DNA of 41,309 bases, taken from a virus. Shown here piece by piece: positions 29,792 to 36,542 of the stretch (the stretch's first letter is position 1; each line of letters starts with the position of its first letter). The notes beneath the pieces were generated by a model. That model was not told the DNA's origin and did no database searches. It was given only the letters and a program-made list of their open reading frames with translations. The position numbers and the translations under genes are program-made. Location of the stretch: the IMG/VR virus record IMGVR_UViG_3300030117_008055, positions 1 through 41,309 of that record, one strand, 5' to 3'.

Positions 29792-30714
29792 AAATCCTAA
29801 CCTCAGTATTAGGAAGATATTTTTCTTCCAGTGATGAAAAACTTTTTCACTGTCCTAGATGCGAGCACCACAAGCAGAAGCTCTCTGTAAATATAGAAAA
29901 AAACGTATTTAAATGTTGGGTTTGTGATTACAAAGGAAAAGACCTTTATAGGCTTGTCAAGAGATATGGCGTATACGAGCAGCGTCGCAAATGGAAAGAG
30001 TTGACATCTACAGTTGATGTAGAGAACTTTACAGCCAATCTTTTTGATCAGAGGCAAGAACAAGAGAAGCAGATTATTGACATGCCCCGCGAGTTTATAT
30101 CGCTAGCAAATAAAAATCTTCCACCCTTGTCGATGTATGCTTTAAATTATCTTCACTCACGTGGACTATCAAAGGCGGATATTATAAGATGGAAAATAGG
30201 TTTTTGCCCAGATGGAGATTACGGAGGAAGAGTTATTATACCATCGTTTGATGAGGACGGAGATTTAAATTACTTCATTGCTAGATCTTATGATCACACG
30301 TGGCCAAAATATTTAAATCCTAAAGATGCCAATAAGGGTATTGTATTTAATGAACTTTTTTTAGATTTTGATGAGGACCTTATCTTAGTTGAGGGGGTGT
30401 TTGATGCAATTGTCGCTGGTCCCAATGCTGTGCCAATACTTGGATCAACTCTGAGAGATGAACACCCTTTAATTCAAAAAATCATTGATAACGACACAAC
30501 AATATACATTGGGATGGATCATGATGCGAAAAAGAAAGAATTAGACATAATTAAGCTGCTACTCAAGTATGATATTGAAGTTTACAAAATTGATACTGGC
30601 AATCATGATGATATTGGCTCAATGAAAATATCTGAATTCAGAGAAAGAAAACAATCTTCTTCATTAGTTACAAATGACAACTATTTATATCAAGTTATAC
30701 AGGAGTTTTTGTAG
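29773..30714 (+). CDS. DnaG-like DNA primase (zinc ribbon plus Toprim)
   Basis: This protein is predicted to make RNA primers for phage replication. Residues 27-51 form a zinc ribbon (C27-x2-C30 and C48-x2-C51: CPRC, CWVC). Next is the DnaG-type core (SRGLSKADIIRWKIGF, RVIIPSFDEDGDL, PKYLNP). The Toprim domain has E207 in LVEGVFDAI and D249-x-D251 in GMDHDAK. No helicase domain follows, so at 313 aa this is a primase only, unlike T7 gp4, and a separate helicase must act with it. The start is placed at the ATG at 29773 inside the end of the resolvase gene. An in-frame ATG at 29722 would add 17 residues unlike the family. Confidence 0.88.
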   Translation: MQDKKLKILTSVLGRYFSSSDEKLFHCPRCEHHKQKLSVNIEKNVFKCWVCDYKGKDLYRLVKRYGVYEQRRKWKELTSTVDVENFTANLFDQRQEQEKQIIDMPREFISLANKNLPPLSMYALNYLHSRGLSKADIIRWKIGFCPDGDYGGRVIIPSFDEDGDLNYFIARSYDHTWPKYLNPKDANKGIVFNELFLDFDEDLILVEGVFDAIVAGPNAVPILGSTLRDEHPLIQKIIDNDTTIYIGMDHDAKKKELDIIKLLLKYDIEVYKIDTGNHDDIGSMKISEFRERKQSSSLVTNDNYLYQVIQEFL

Positions 30715-31040
30715 TGAAGATTACCATCCTTAAAGAAAAGAAGCAAAAAAAACAAATTGATGAGGGGTTGCCCTTAGCTGGATTGGCTACACTTATTGGC
30801 GGTGCAATCTCTGACGCGCTAGATGACGAGCCTGCAGAAACAGCAGACAACATTATAGATAAGTCAGGCAACAAGCCAGTAATGGTACAAGCTCATGGTG
30901 ACGAATTTAGATCTATAAAAAGAATCCTACAGGCCATACAAGCACAACTAATTAAGATGGGCGGAGGTCCTACAGGGAAGCGCTCTTCTAAGGCCGCTCC
31001 AGCCGCGGCAGGTGTTGTTTCTGAGGAAAAAATAGATTAA
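30714..31040 (+). CDS. Small protein of unknown function, 108 aa, GTG start
   Basis: The gene starts at a GTG overlapping the primase stop by one base, with AGGAG at 30701-30705. The sequence begins with a basic segment (MKITILKEKKQKKQ), then a short Gly/Ala/Leu-rich stretch (GLPLAGLATLIGGAISDAL) too weak to call a membrane segment. An acidic part follows, then a helical stretch around residues 63-82 and an Ala/Lys-rich end. No family is recognised. Tight coupling to the primase may suggest a DNA-metabolism accessory protein, but its low-complexity ends would also fit a virion or core protein. Confidence 0.7.
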   Translation: MKITILKEKKQKKQIDEGLPLAGLATLIGGAISDALDDEPAETADNIIDKSGNKPVMVQAHGDEFRSIKRILQAIQAQLIKMGGGPTGKRSSKAAPAAAGVVSEEKID

Positions 31041-31044
31041 AATT

Positions 31045-31317
31045 ATGAAAGTTACGAAAGAAAAACTTCGAGAAATCATAAAAGAAGAGCTTCAAGAAGC
31101 TTACGTTCAGTCCTTATCTTCTAAAGGCTCACATGAGGGAAGAATGGCTAGAAGCCAACTTTTAAGGTCTGCGGAGTATTCTGTTAAGCTCATTAATATG
31201 ATTGAAGACGATGATGAATTGCCCTCATGGGTACAATCAAAAATTACGTTGGCATCAGATTATTTAGCTAAAGTTTATCACTATCTTTATGGTGAAGAAG
31301 TTTTTGATCAAGAATAG
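31045..31317 (+). CDS. Small helical protein with KxKLRxIIKEEL N-terminus, 90 aa
   Basis: This acidic, helical protein opens with an amphipathic helix (KVTKEKLREIIKEELQEAY). I recall similar N-termini on several small proteins of environmental phages, but I know of no function. The remainder is a predicted helical bundle (GRMARSQLLRSAEYSVKLIN, SWVQSKITLASDYLAKVYHY). The ATG at 31045 has only a distant GAGG (18 bases upstream), so initiation may depend on coupling to the previous gene, four bases away. A promoter candidate follows, so this is probably the last gene of the primase transcript. Confidence 0.7.
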   Translation: MKVTKEKLREIIKEELQEAYVQSLSSKGSHEGRMARSQLLRSAEYSVKLINMIEDDDELPSWVQSKITLASDYLAKVYHYLYGEEVFDQE

Positions 31318-31319
31318 TA

Positions 31320-31347
31320 TTTACATGCTATATTGTGTTTGTATAAT
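31320..31347 (+). promoter_or_regulatory. Sigma70-like promoter before the Mre11-Rad50 fusion gene
   Basis: TTTACA at 31320-31325 (5 of 6 matches to TTGACA) is followed after 16 bases by a perfect TATAAT at 31342-31347. Transcription would start near 31354, inside the short leader. AGGAG at 31357-31361 then sits five bases before the ATG at 31367. This is the best promoter match found in the window and lies in a real intergenic gap. Confidence 0.6.
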
Positions 31348-31366
31348 GCTATGAGCAGGAGTTTAT

Positions 31367-34300
31367 ATGAAATTTGCTCACATAGCTGATACTCACATCA
31401 GAAACTTAAAATATCACAAAGAATACAAAGAGGTATTCAACAACCTTTACAAGTCCTTAAAGGAAAAAAAGGTTGACTACATTGTCCATTGTGGAGACAT
31501 TGCACACACAAAAACTCAGATCTCGCCTGAGTTTGTTGAGATGTGCTCTGATTTTCTTTTTAACCTAGCAGAGATTGCCCCTACATATGTTATTCTTGGG
31601 AACCATGATGGAAATTTAAAAAATTCAAATCGTCAAGATGCGCTAACCCCAATTGTTCATGCGCTGAATCATGATAACTTATTTTTGCTCAAGAACTCTG
31701 GAGAAACTCAGATTGATAATAAATTTACTATTAATGTATTATCAGTCTTTGATAGGGAAAACTGGCAACTACCTACTAATGAGGAAAAAATAAATATTGC
31801 CCTATACCATGGCTCTATTAGTGGTGTAACCACAGACTCTGGCTGGACAATGGAGAGCGGTGAAGATGATATCAATATTTTTAATAACTTTGACTATGGG
31901 TTTCTTGGTGACATCCACAAGACCAATCAGACCCTTGATAAAAAAGGAAAAATTAGATATCCAGGATCAACCGTGCAACAAAACCATGGAGAAACAAACG
32001 ACAAGGGTTTTCTATTATGGGACATTGTAAGCAAAGATAGCTTCACTTGTGAGCACATAGTATTAAAAAACCCTAAGCCGTTTATTACAATAAAGCTGAC
32101 ACCTAAGGGTCGCTTACCTAACAAAATTTCTATTCAAGAAAACTCTAGATTGCGCCTTGTAGCAGAGAACAATTTACCCCTTGATGTTATTCGTCGAGCT
32201 ATAGACGTAGCAAAACACCGGTTCTCTCCAGAGTCTGTAACCTTTCTAAATCGTGCACAAGGCGATCGTAAGGATATGCAAGAGAGTACAAACTCTTTGG
32301 GCAAGCAAGACCTTCGAGATCTTGCAGTTCAGGAAAAGCTAATACAAGAGTACCTAGAAGATTTTCACCCTAGTCAGGATACACTCAAGTCTGTTTTTTC
32401 TTCAAACTCATCATACAATACAAAAGCTGAAGAGCAAGAGGACATCCAAAGAAATGTTAACTGGAGACTTCTTAAGCTAGAGTGGGACAACCTTTTTAAC
32501 TACGGAGAGGGCAACTGTATTGATTTTTCTGAAAAACAAGGAGTTGTAGGTATTTTAGGGAAGAATTTTTCTGGAAAATCAAGCACTATTGATAGCCTTC
32601 TTTATACCTTGTACAATACTACTTCGAAACGTAATAGAAAAAATCTTAATTTAATTAACCAAAATAAAGACAATGCACGTGGTTATATTGAAATTGGAAT
32701 TGGAACAAAAATCTATTATGTTGAAAGAACAAGTACAAAATATACTAAAAAGCTAAAAGGAAAGCAAACTCTAGAGGCTAAAACTGATGTTAATTTTTGG
32801 CTTGTTGACGAGGCAACCGGAGAGGAAAGATCGCTAAACGGTATTACACGTGCAGAAACTGACAAAAACATTCGTAAGGTTTTTGGAACTTTAGAGGATT
32901 TTTTGACAACCTCTATGGCTAGTCAGCTTGACTCTCTTTCATACATAAATGAAGGGTCAACTCGAAGAAAAGAAATATTAGCTAAGTTTTTGGATTTAGA
33001 ATTTTTTGATAAAAAGTTTAAACTTATAAAAGAGGATACCACTGACGTAAAAGCCGTTGTTAAAAGGTTTTCTGATGTAGATTATGATGATGAGATCTCA
33101 AATGCCAGAACTTTACTGGCTAGATCTCAAACAGAGCTTTCTGTAAATCAAAGAGAGCTTGAGAAGATAGAGCTAGATAAAGAAAATCTCGTTGTTGCAT
33201 TGACTAGTATTAACTCTAAGCTGCAGCAAATACCTAATGAAGTCGTCGAAGGTAGCGGCCTAGAAGATAAGATATCTAAAACTCAAGACACTATCTCAAC
33301 TTTAGAAATTAATTCTTCATCTATTTCAGACAAGCTTCATGCCTGCAATAATGTACACACTAAGCTTGAAAATTTTATTGAAAATTTTGATATTGAGAAT
33401 TGGAAAAGTCGTAATCAAAATATTGAAGATATGAATGATCGTCTTCAAAAAGTTCAAAGAGACTTAGATGAGTATGAGACCCTTAACAATAGAAATAATT
33501 CAAAAATAGAGCTTTTAAAAAGCGCACCTTGTAACAAAGCATTAAAACAAAAATGTCATTTTGTGAAAGATGCGTATAGGGCCTATGAGGACGTCTCTAG
33601 AACCAGAATGGCTGTTAATCAACTATCTTTAAATAAGAAAACTTTAATTTCTAGGTTGAAAGAGTCGCAGCCTGAAAAAGTCATGCGCTATATTGAACAA
33701 TATGAAACGCTCTTAGAGAAAAAGAGGCAAAAAACCATTGAAGTAGCTAATCTAAAGCTTGACATGCAAAAAAACAAGTCTCAGCTATTTCAGCTTAGGT
33801 CTCTTTACGATGAGCTTCTTGTAAAGCAGCAAAAACAACAAGATAACCTGGACTTGATAAAAGAACTAAATGGCCTAGAGAAAGAAAGGATTGAAACTGA
33901 AAAATTGCTTCAACAGACTTCAATCGAATATGAAGACCAGAAAATTTTAGTTCTTGATTTATACAAGAAGAGTGGTAGTTGTGAACAAAGCCTTCAGGAA
34001 CTTATCGATCAAAAAGAGGAATTTGAAAACATGGAGAAGGAGTTTACAACTCTAGATCTTTTGATGCGATGCATGCACCCTAATGGCATTTCGTATGATA
34101 TTATTAAAAAACAATTGCCAGTTATTAATACTGAAATTTCTAAAATTTTAACTAATATTGTAGACTTTCAAATCTTTTTTGAAAATGACGAAAATCGGCT
34201 CAACATTCTCATTCAGCACCCTGGATATGCAGCTCGCCCAATTGAGATGGGCTCAGGCGCAGAAAAGACTATAAGTGCCATGGCAATCAGATTAGCCCTT

Positions 34301-34522
34301 CTAAACGTATCTACTTTGCCAAAAAGCGATGTTTTTATTCTTGATGAGCCTGGTACTGCGCTAGATGAGGACAATATGGAGGGCTTTATTAGGATTCTTG
34401 AAATGATTAAAACACAGTTTAAAACAGTGTTGTTAATCTCTCACCTTGACACCCTTAAAGATATTGTTGACCAGCAAATTATCATTGATAAGAAAAATGG
34501 ATATGCTAGTGTAAACGAATAA
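31367..34522 (+). CDS. Fused Mre11/SbcD-like nuclease and Rad50/SbcC-like ATPase, 1051 aa
   Basis: One chain carries both halves of the recombination nuclease normally encoded by two genes (T4 gp47 and gp46, or SbcD and SbcC). Residues 1-~350 are an Mre11-type metallophosphoesterase: D8-T-H10, GD44 in CGDIAH, GNHD at 78-81, YHG near 149 and GDIH near 180. From about 370 a Rad50-type ATPase begins: Walker A GKNFSGKSS near 397, a long coiled coil (about 560-930), signature MGSGAEKTISAMA near 960, and Walker B VFILDEPGTALDED near 988. The hook position has C722 and C730 (C-x7-C) rather than C-x2-C. The expected role is resection of DNA ends for phage recombination and replication. The frame is continuous, with its own promoter and ribosome-binding site. 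Confidence 0.92.
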   Translation: MKFAHIADTHIRNLKYHKEYKEVFNNLYKSLKEKKVDYIVHCGDIAHTKTQISPEFVEMCSDFLFNLAEIAPTYVILGNHDGNLKNSNRQDALTPIVHALNHDNLFLLKNSGETQIDNKFTINVLSVFDRENWQLPTNEEKINIALYHGSISGVTTDSGWTMESGEDDINIFNNFDYGFLGDIHKTNQTLDKKGKIRYPGSTVQQNHGETNDKGFLLWDIVSKDSFTCEHIVLKNPKPFITIKLTPKGRLPNKISIQENSRLRLVAENNLPLDVIRRAIDVAKHRFSPESVTFLNRAQGDRKDMQESTNSLGKQDLRDLAVQEKLIQEYLEDFHPSQDTLKSVFSSNSSYNTKAEEQEDIQRNVNWRLLKLEWDNLFNYGEGNCIDFSEKQGVVGILGKNFSGKSSTIDSLLYTLYNTTSKRNRKNLNLINQNKDNARGYIEIGIGTKIYYVERTSTKYTKKLKGKQTLEAKTDVNFWLVDEATGEERSLNGITRAETDKNIRKVFGTLEDFLTTSMASQLDSLSYINEGSTRRKEILAKFLDLEFFDKKFKLIKEDTTDVKAVVKRFSDVDYDDEISNARTLLARSQTELSVNQRELEKIELDKENLVVALTSINSKLQQIPNEVVEGSGLEDKISKTQDTISTLEINSSSISDKLHACNNVHTKLENFIENFDIENWKSRNQNIEDMNDRLQKVQRDLDEYETLNNRNNSKIELLKSAPCNKALKQKCHFVKDAYRAYEDVSRTRMAVNQLSLNKKTLISRLKESQPEKVMRYIEQYETLLEKKRQKTIEVANLKLDMQKNKSQLFQLRSLYDELLVKQQKQQDNLDLIKELNGLEKERIETEKLLQQTSIEYEDQKILVLDLYKKSGSCEQSLQELIDQKEEFENMEKEFTTLDLLMRCMHPNGISYDIIKKQLPVINTEISKILTNIVDFQIFFENDENRLNILIQHPGYAARPIEMGSGAEKTISAMAIRLALLNVSTLPKSDVFILDEPGTALDEDNMEGFIRILEMIKTQFKTVLLISHLDTLKDIVDQQIIIDKKNGYASVNE

Positions 34523-34536
34523 ACAACTTTTTATAG

Positions 34537-34560
34537 CTATTTAGTATATATACTATTTAG
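34537..34560 (+). promoter_or_regulatory. Palindrome and direct repeat over a -10-like motif
   Basis: In the 56-base gap before the lysis-type genes, CTATTTAG occurs twice, 16 bases apart (34537-34544 and 34553-34560). A perfect 14-base palindrome, TAGTATATATACTA, lies at 34542-34555. A -10-like TATACT at 34549-34554 begins the 11-mer TATACTATTTA that also occurs at 25796-25806. No convincing -35 is visible. This could be a late promoter with an operator. AGGAGG follows at 34565-34570, before the ATG at 34579. Confidence 0.45.
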
Positions 34561-34578
34561 TTTTAGGAGGTTTGTATT

Positions 34579-34776
34579 ATGCAAAGGGTAAGAGCTTGGC
34601 TTGATAGGCAAGTACAAAGATTTATTTCACGTAAGTTTTTAGCGTGGGGCACTGCGACTTATCTTGTCGCGACACAGTCGCTTACTAGCGAGGATTGGGT
34701 TGCCGTTACCTTAGTTTATATTGGGTCTGAAGCGCTTGTAGACGTCGCTATGCGGTGGAAACATGGAGGTCAGTAA
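34579..34776 (+). CDS. Small membrane protein, holin-like candidate, 65 aa
   Basis: A 65-residue protein has a basic N-terminus (RVRAWLDRQVQRFISRKF) followed by two moderately hydrophobic segments, about 21-34 (FLAWGTATYLVATQ) and 40-57 (WVAVTLVYIGSEALVDVA), and a short basic tail. Size, layout and position directly before a spanin-like gene suggest a holin or other lysis membrane protein. The hydrophobicity is modest and no family is certain. It has a perfect AGGAGG and a promoter-like palindrome upstream. Its last codons contain GGAGGT, which serves the next gene. Confidence 0.65.
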   Translation: MQRVRAWLDRQVQRFISRKFLAWGTATYLVATQSLTSEDWVAVTLVYIGSEALVDVAMRWKHGGQ

Positions 34777-35180
34777 TGCTGACTGCACTTTTTTGGAAAA
34801 AAGTTTGGACTTGGCTTAAACATTATTGGTATTGGCCTGTTATAATAATATTATTAATTTTTGGAGTAGTTGCTGGAAGAAGCACAAGAGCTAAAATGTT
34901 TGAGCTTCTTGAAAAACAAAAGCAAGGCTATGAAAAAGAAATAGAAATATTACAAACTGCTAACAAAGAAAAAGAAGAGAAGAAGAATAAAGTTTTTTCT
35001 GAGCACAAAGAGGAAATTAAAAAGATCGAAGAGCAGCACGAAATTAAAGTAGCCGACCTTCAGGAAAAGAAAAAAGAAGAATTAGCCTCAACTATTCAGA
35101 AAAACAAAGATAATCCTGAATCTCTAGCGCGAGAAGTTGCAAGAGTTCTTAGTTCGCAGTTTCACAAAAACAATAGGTGA
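34776..35180 (+). CDS. Inner-membrane coiled-coil protein, i-spanin/Rz-like candidate
   Basis: This 134-aa protein has a Trp-rich N-terminus, one membrane segment at about residues 19-34 (YWPVIIILLIFGVVAG), then a highly charged coiled coil from about 38 to 110 (Glu/Lys-rich) and a short C-terminal helix. One membrane anchor plus a long periplasmic coiled coil is the layout of inner-membrane spanins, which help disrupt the outer membrane at lysis. That assignment rests on layout and neighbours, not sequence identity. The ATG at 34776 overlaps the previous TAA and follows GGAGGT at 34764-34769. An in-frame ATG at 34755 would hide that site inside the gene. Confidence 0.7.
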   Translation: MLTALFWKKVWTWLKHYWYWPVIIILLIFGVVAGRSTRAKMFELLEKQKQGYEKEIEILQTANKEKEEKKNKVFSEHKEEIKKIEEQHEIKVADLQEKKKEELASTIQKNKDNPESLAREVARVLSSQFHKNNR

Positions 35181-35184
35181 TGTT

Positions 35185-35649
35185 GTGTTTAAGAATTTTA
35201 TAGTTTATTTTATTTCAATTGCGATTATTATTTTACCGTTTTCAGCAATGGCGGATGAGGGATTACAGGGTCGTGTAACGTCACTTTCTGCAGATGAGCG
35301 AGCGCCATATGCTGGGGTGCTTCTTGATTCTATTGCTGCGTCAAAAATGATTGTTGACAAAAAGTATTTAAAAATTGAAATAGAATTAGAGCTTAGAAAA
35401 GAATTTCAGAAAGACCTTGCAGATAAGAGAATGGCATATGACCTTTTAAAGGTTGATTATGACTCTCTCAAGACTGTTCATGAGCAGACCATTGCTCTTA
35501 AAGAAAAACAAATTAACGATTTAAATATTCTCTTGAAAGAAGAGATGGCAAAAGAAGACCACACAGAGTGGTGGATATTGGGAGGAGTTGCAATTGGAAT
35601 CGTATTATCTTTGGGCGTATTTTATGCCAGTGTGGAAATCGCCAAATGA
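35185..35649 (+). CDS. Secreted coiled-coil protein with C-terminal membrane anchor, 154 aa
   Basis: A GTG start at 35185 gives an N-terminus typical of a signal peptide: FKNF, a hydrophobic core (IVYFISIAIIILPF) and SAMA, with predicted signal peptidase I cleavage after residue 23. AGGTGA lies just upstream at 35175-35180. The mature part begins DEGLQGRV and contains a RAPYAGVLLDSIAASK motif, then a coiled coil (about 60-122) and a C-terminal membrane segment about 128-150 (WWILGGVAIGIVLSLGVFY). It would be periplasmic and anchored at its end. I recall this arrangement next to spanin-like genes in environmental phages, but its function is unknown. There is no lipobox cysteine, so it is not a standard outer-membrane spanin. 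Confidence 0.72.
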   Translation: MFKNFIVYFISIAIIILPFSAMADEGLQGRVTSLSADERAPYAGVLLDSIAASKMIVDKKYLKIEIELELRKEFQKDLADKRMAYDLLKVDYDSLKTVHEQTIALKEKQINDLNILLKEEMAKEDHTEWWILGGVAIGIVLSLGVFYASVEIAK

Positions 35650-36062
35650 AAAAAGATCTAAACTACATAGCAGGCCTTGAGAAGGCCATAAAGAAACAAT
35701 ATGGCGAGGACGCTATAATTAATCCTAGAAGCGGATGGTCGCAAGAAAAGGAAAATGATTATTTAAAGCAGGTACAAGATTCGTATGATTATGAGCAAGA
35801 TGATGAGTCGTTTGAAGATCTTAATGGAGTTTTAATACATAAAAAACTAATTAAAAAGAGGAAAACAAAACATTGTCACACATGTAGCGAGAAGATAAAA
35901 AATTTAGATGATGATGCTTGCTACACAAAATATCAAACTTGCTTTAAGTGCTACATAAATTATATTGAGGGCCGTGAAGAAAGATGGCTAAAAGGATGGA
36001 GACCAAAACATGTCAGAGAAAACACTACAAATAATTCAGGGCCTGGCTCAAGCGGCTGCTGA
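35646..36062 (+). CDS. Zinc-ribbon protein upstream of terminase, 138 aa
   Basis: The ATG at 35646 overlaps the preceding TGA by four bases. An N-terminal helical segment (KDLNYIAGLEKAIKKQYG) and a DLNGVLIHKKLIKKRK segment precede a four-cysteine zinc ribbon: C77-x2-C80 (CHTC) and C99-x2-C102 (CFKC), with an extra C92. After it comes a YIEGREERWLKGW motif. I recall this combination as a conserved small protein near terminase genes in environmental phages. Its role is unknown. A DNA-binding packaging factor, such as a small-terminase functional analogue, is one possibility but is inference only. The last 53 bases overlap the next gene in another frame. Confidence 0.72.
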   Translation: MKKDLNYIAGLEKAIKKQYGEDAIINPRSGWSQEKENDYLKQVQDSYDYEQDDESFEDLNGVLIHKKLIKKRKTKHCHTCSEKIKNLDDDACYTKYQTCFKCYINYIEGREERWLKGWRPKHVRENTTNNSGPGSSGC

Positions 36063-36540
36063 TTCATATGACGGCGCTTCGGATAAGGATGGCAGTCCTT
36101 TAGATATTGGCCTAAAAAGAGAAAAAGGACATCCTATTTTAGACTCTAGGCAGATTGACGGCTTTAAGTGCCGTATTGATGGAACCCATTTAATGGTTAC
36201 TTATCATGGTGAGATCAAACTTAAGGACGTATACTGCACTAAAAACAAGTTTGAAGACAGTCTAGAAAACACCATGGCTGATATTGTTTCTCATTTGAAA
36301 AAAAGGTATAAAGAAATAACAGGAAAGTCAGTTCGCCTCACACCTGCAGGAGAAGTCGATGCTATTGTAGAAAAAATTAGCAAAGTTCGTGTGCATGTTG
36401 TTGCAAAGAAGGTTTATAGAATCGGTGGAATGGACGGAGTTGAGGACAGAATGGCTCCAAGCGCAGACCGTCTAGAAAACAGTTTCAAGAATTTTCTTTC
36501 TCAGGGAGGCTTCGGTCAAAAATCAGTACGGCGTGATTAA
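36010..36540 (+). CDS. Conserved protein of unknown function before terminase, 176 aa
   Basis: The ATG at 36010 has GGAG at 35998-36001 and lies inside the 3' end of the zinc-ribbon gene, so translation is probably coupled. The protein begins with a short helix (EKTLQIIQGLAQAAADSYDG). A compact domain follows (FKCRIDGTHLMVTYHGEIKL, then a basic helix HLKKRYKEITGKSVRLTP, and VRVHVVAKKVYRIGG). No catalytic motif or membrane segment is seen. It ends two bases before the terminase start. Packaging, head-completion or portal-associated functions fit the position. No family name can be given with confidence. Confidence 0.75.
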   Translation: MSEKTLQIIQGLAQAAADSYDGASDKDGSPLDIGLKREKGHPILDSRQIDGFKCRIDGTHLMVTYHGEIKLKDVYCTKNKFEDSLENTMADIVSHLKKRYKEITGKSVRLTPAGEVDAIVEKISKVRVHVVAKKVYRIGGMDGVEDRMAPSADRLENSFKNFLSQGGFGQKSVRRD

Positions 36541-36542
36541 AA

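Noticed and set aside
34755-34775. Upstream ATG for the spanin-like gene
   Set aside because: The GGAGGT at 34764-34769 would then lie inside the gene. The ATG at 34776 has correct spacing and overlaps the previous stop.
35137-35184. Upstream ATG for the secreted coiled-coil protein
   Set aside because: It would put 16 polar residues before the signal peptide. The GTG at 35185 gives a standard signal sequence and has AGGTGA just upstream.
35568-35645. Upstream ATG for the zinc-ribbon protein
   Set aside because: The added 26 residues are the out-of-frame reading of the membrane segment of the previous gene. The ATG at 35646 gives the familiar KKDLNYIAGLEKAI start.
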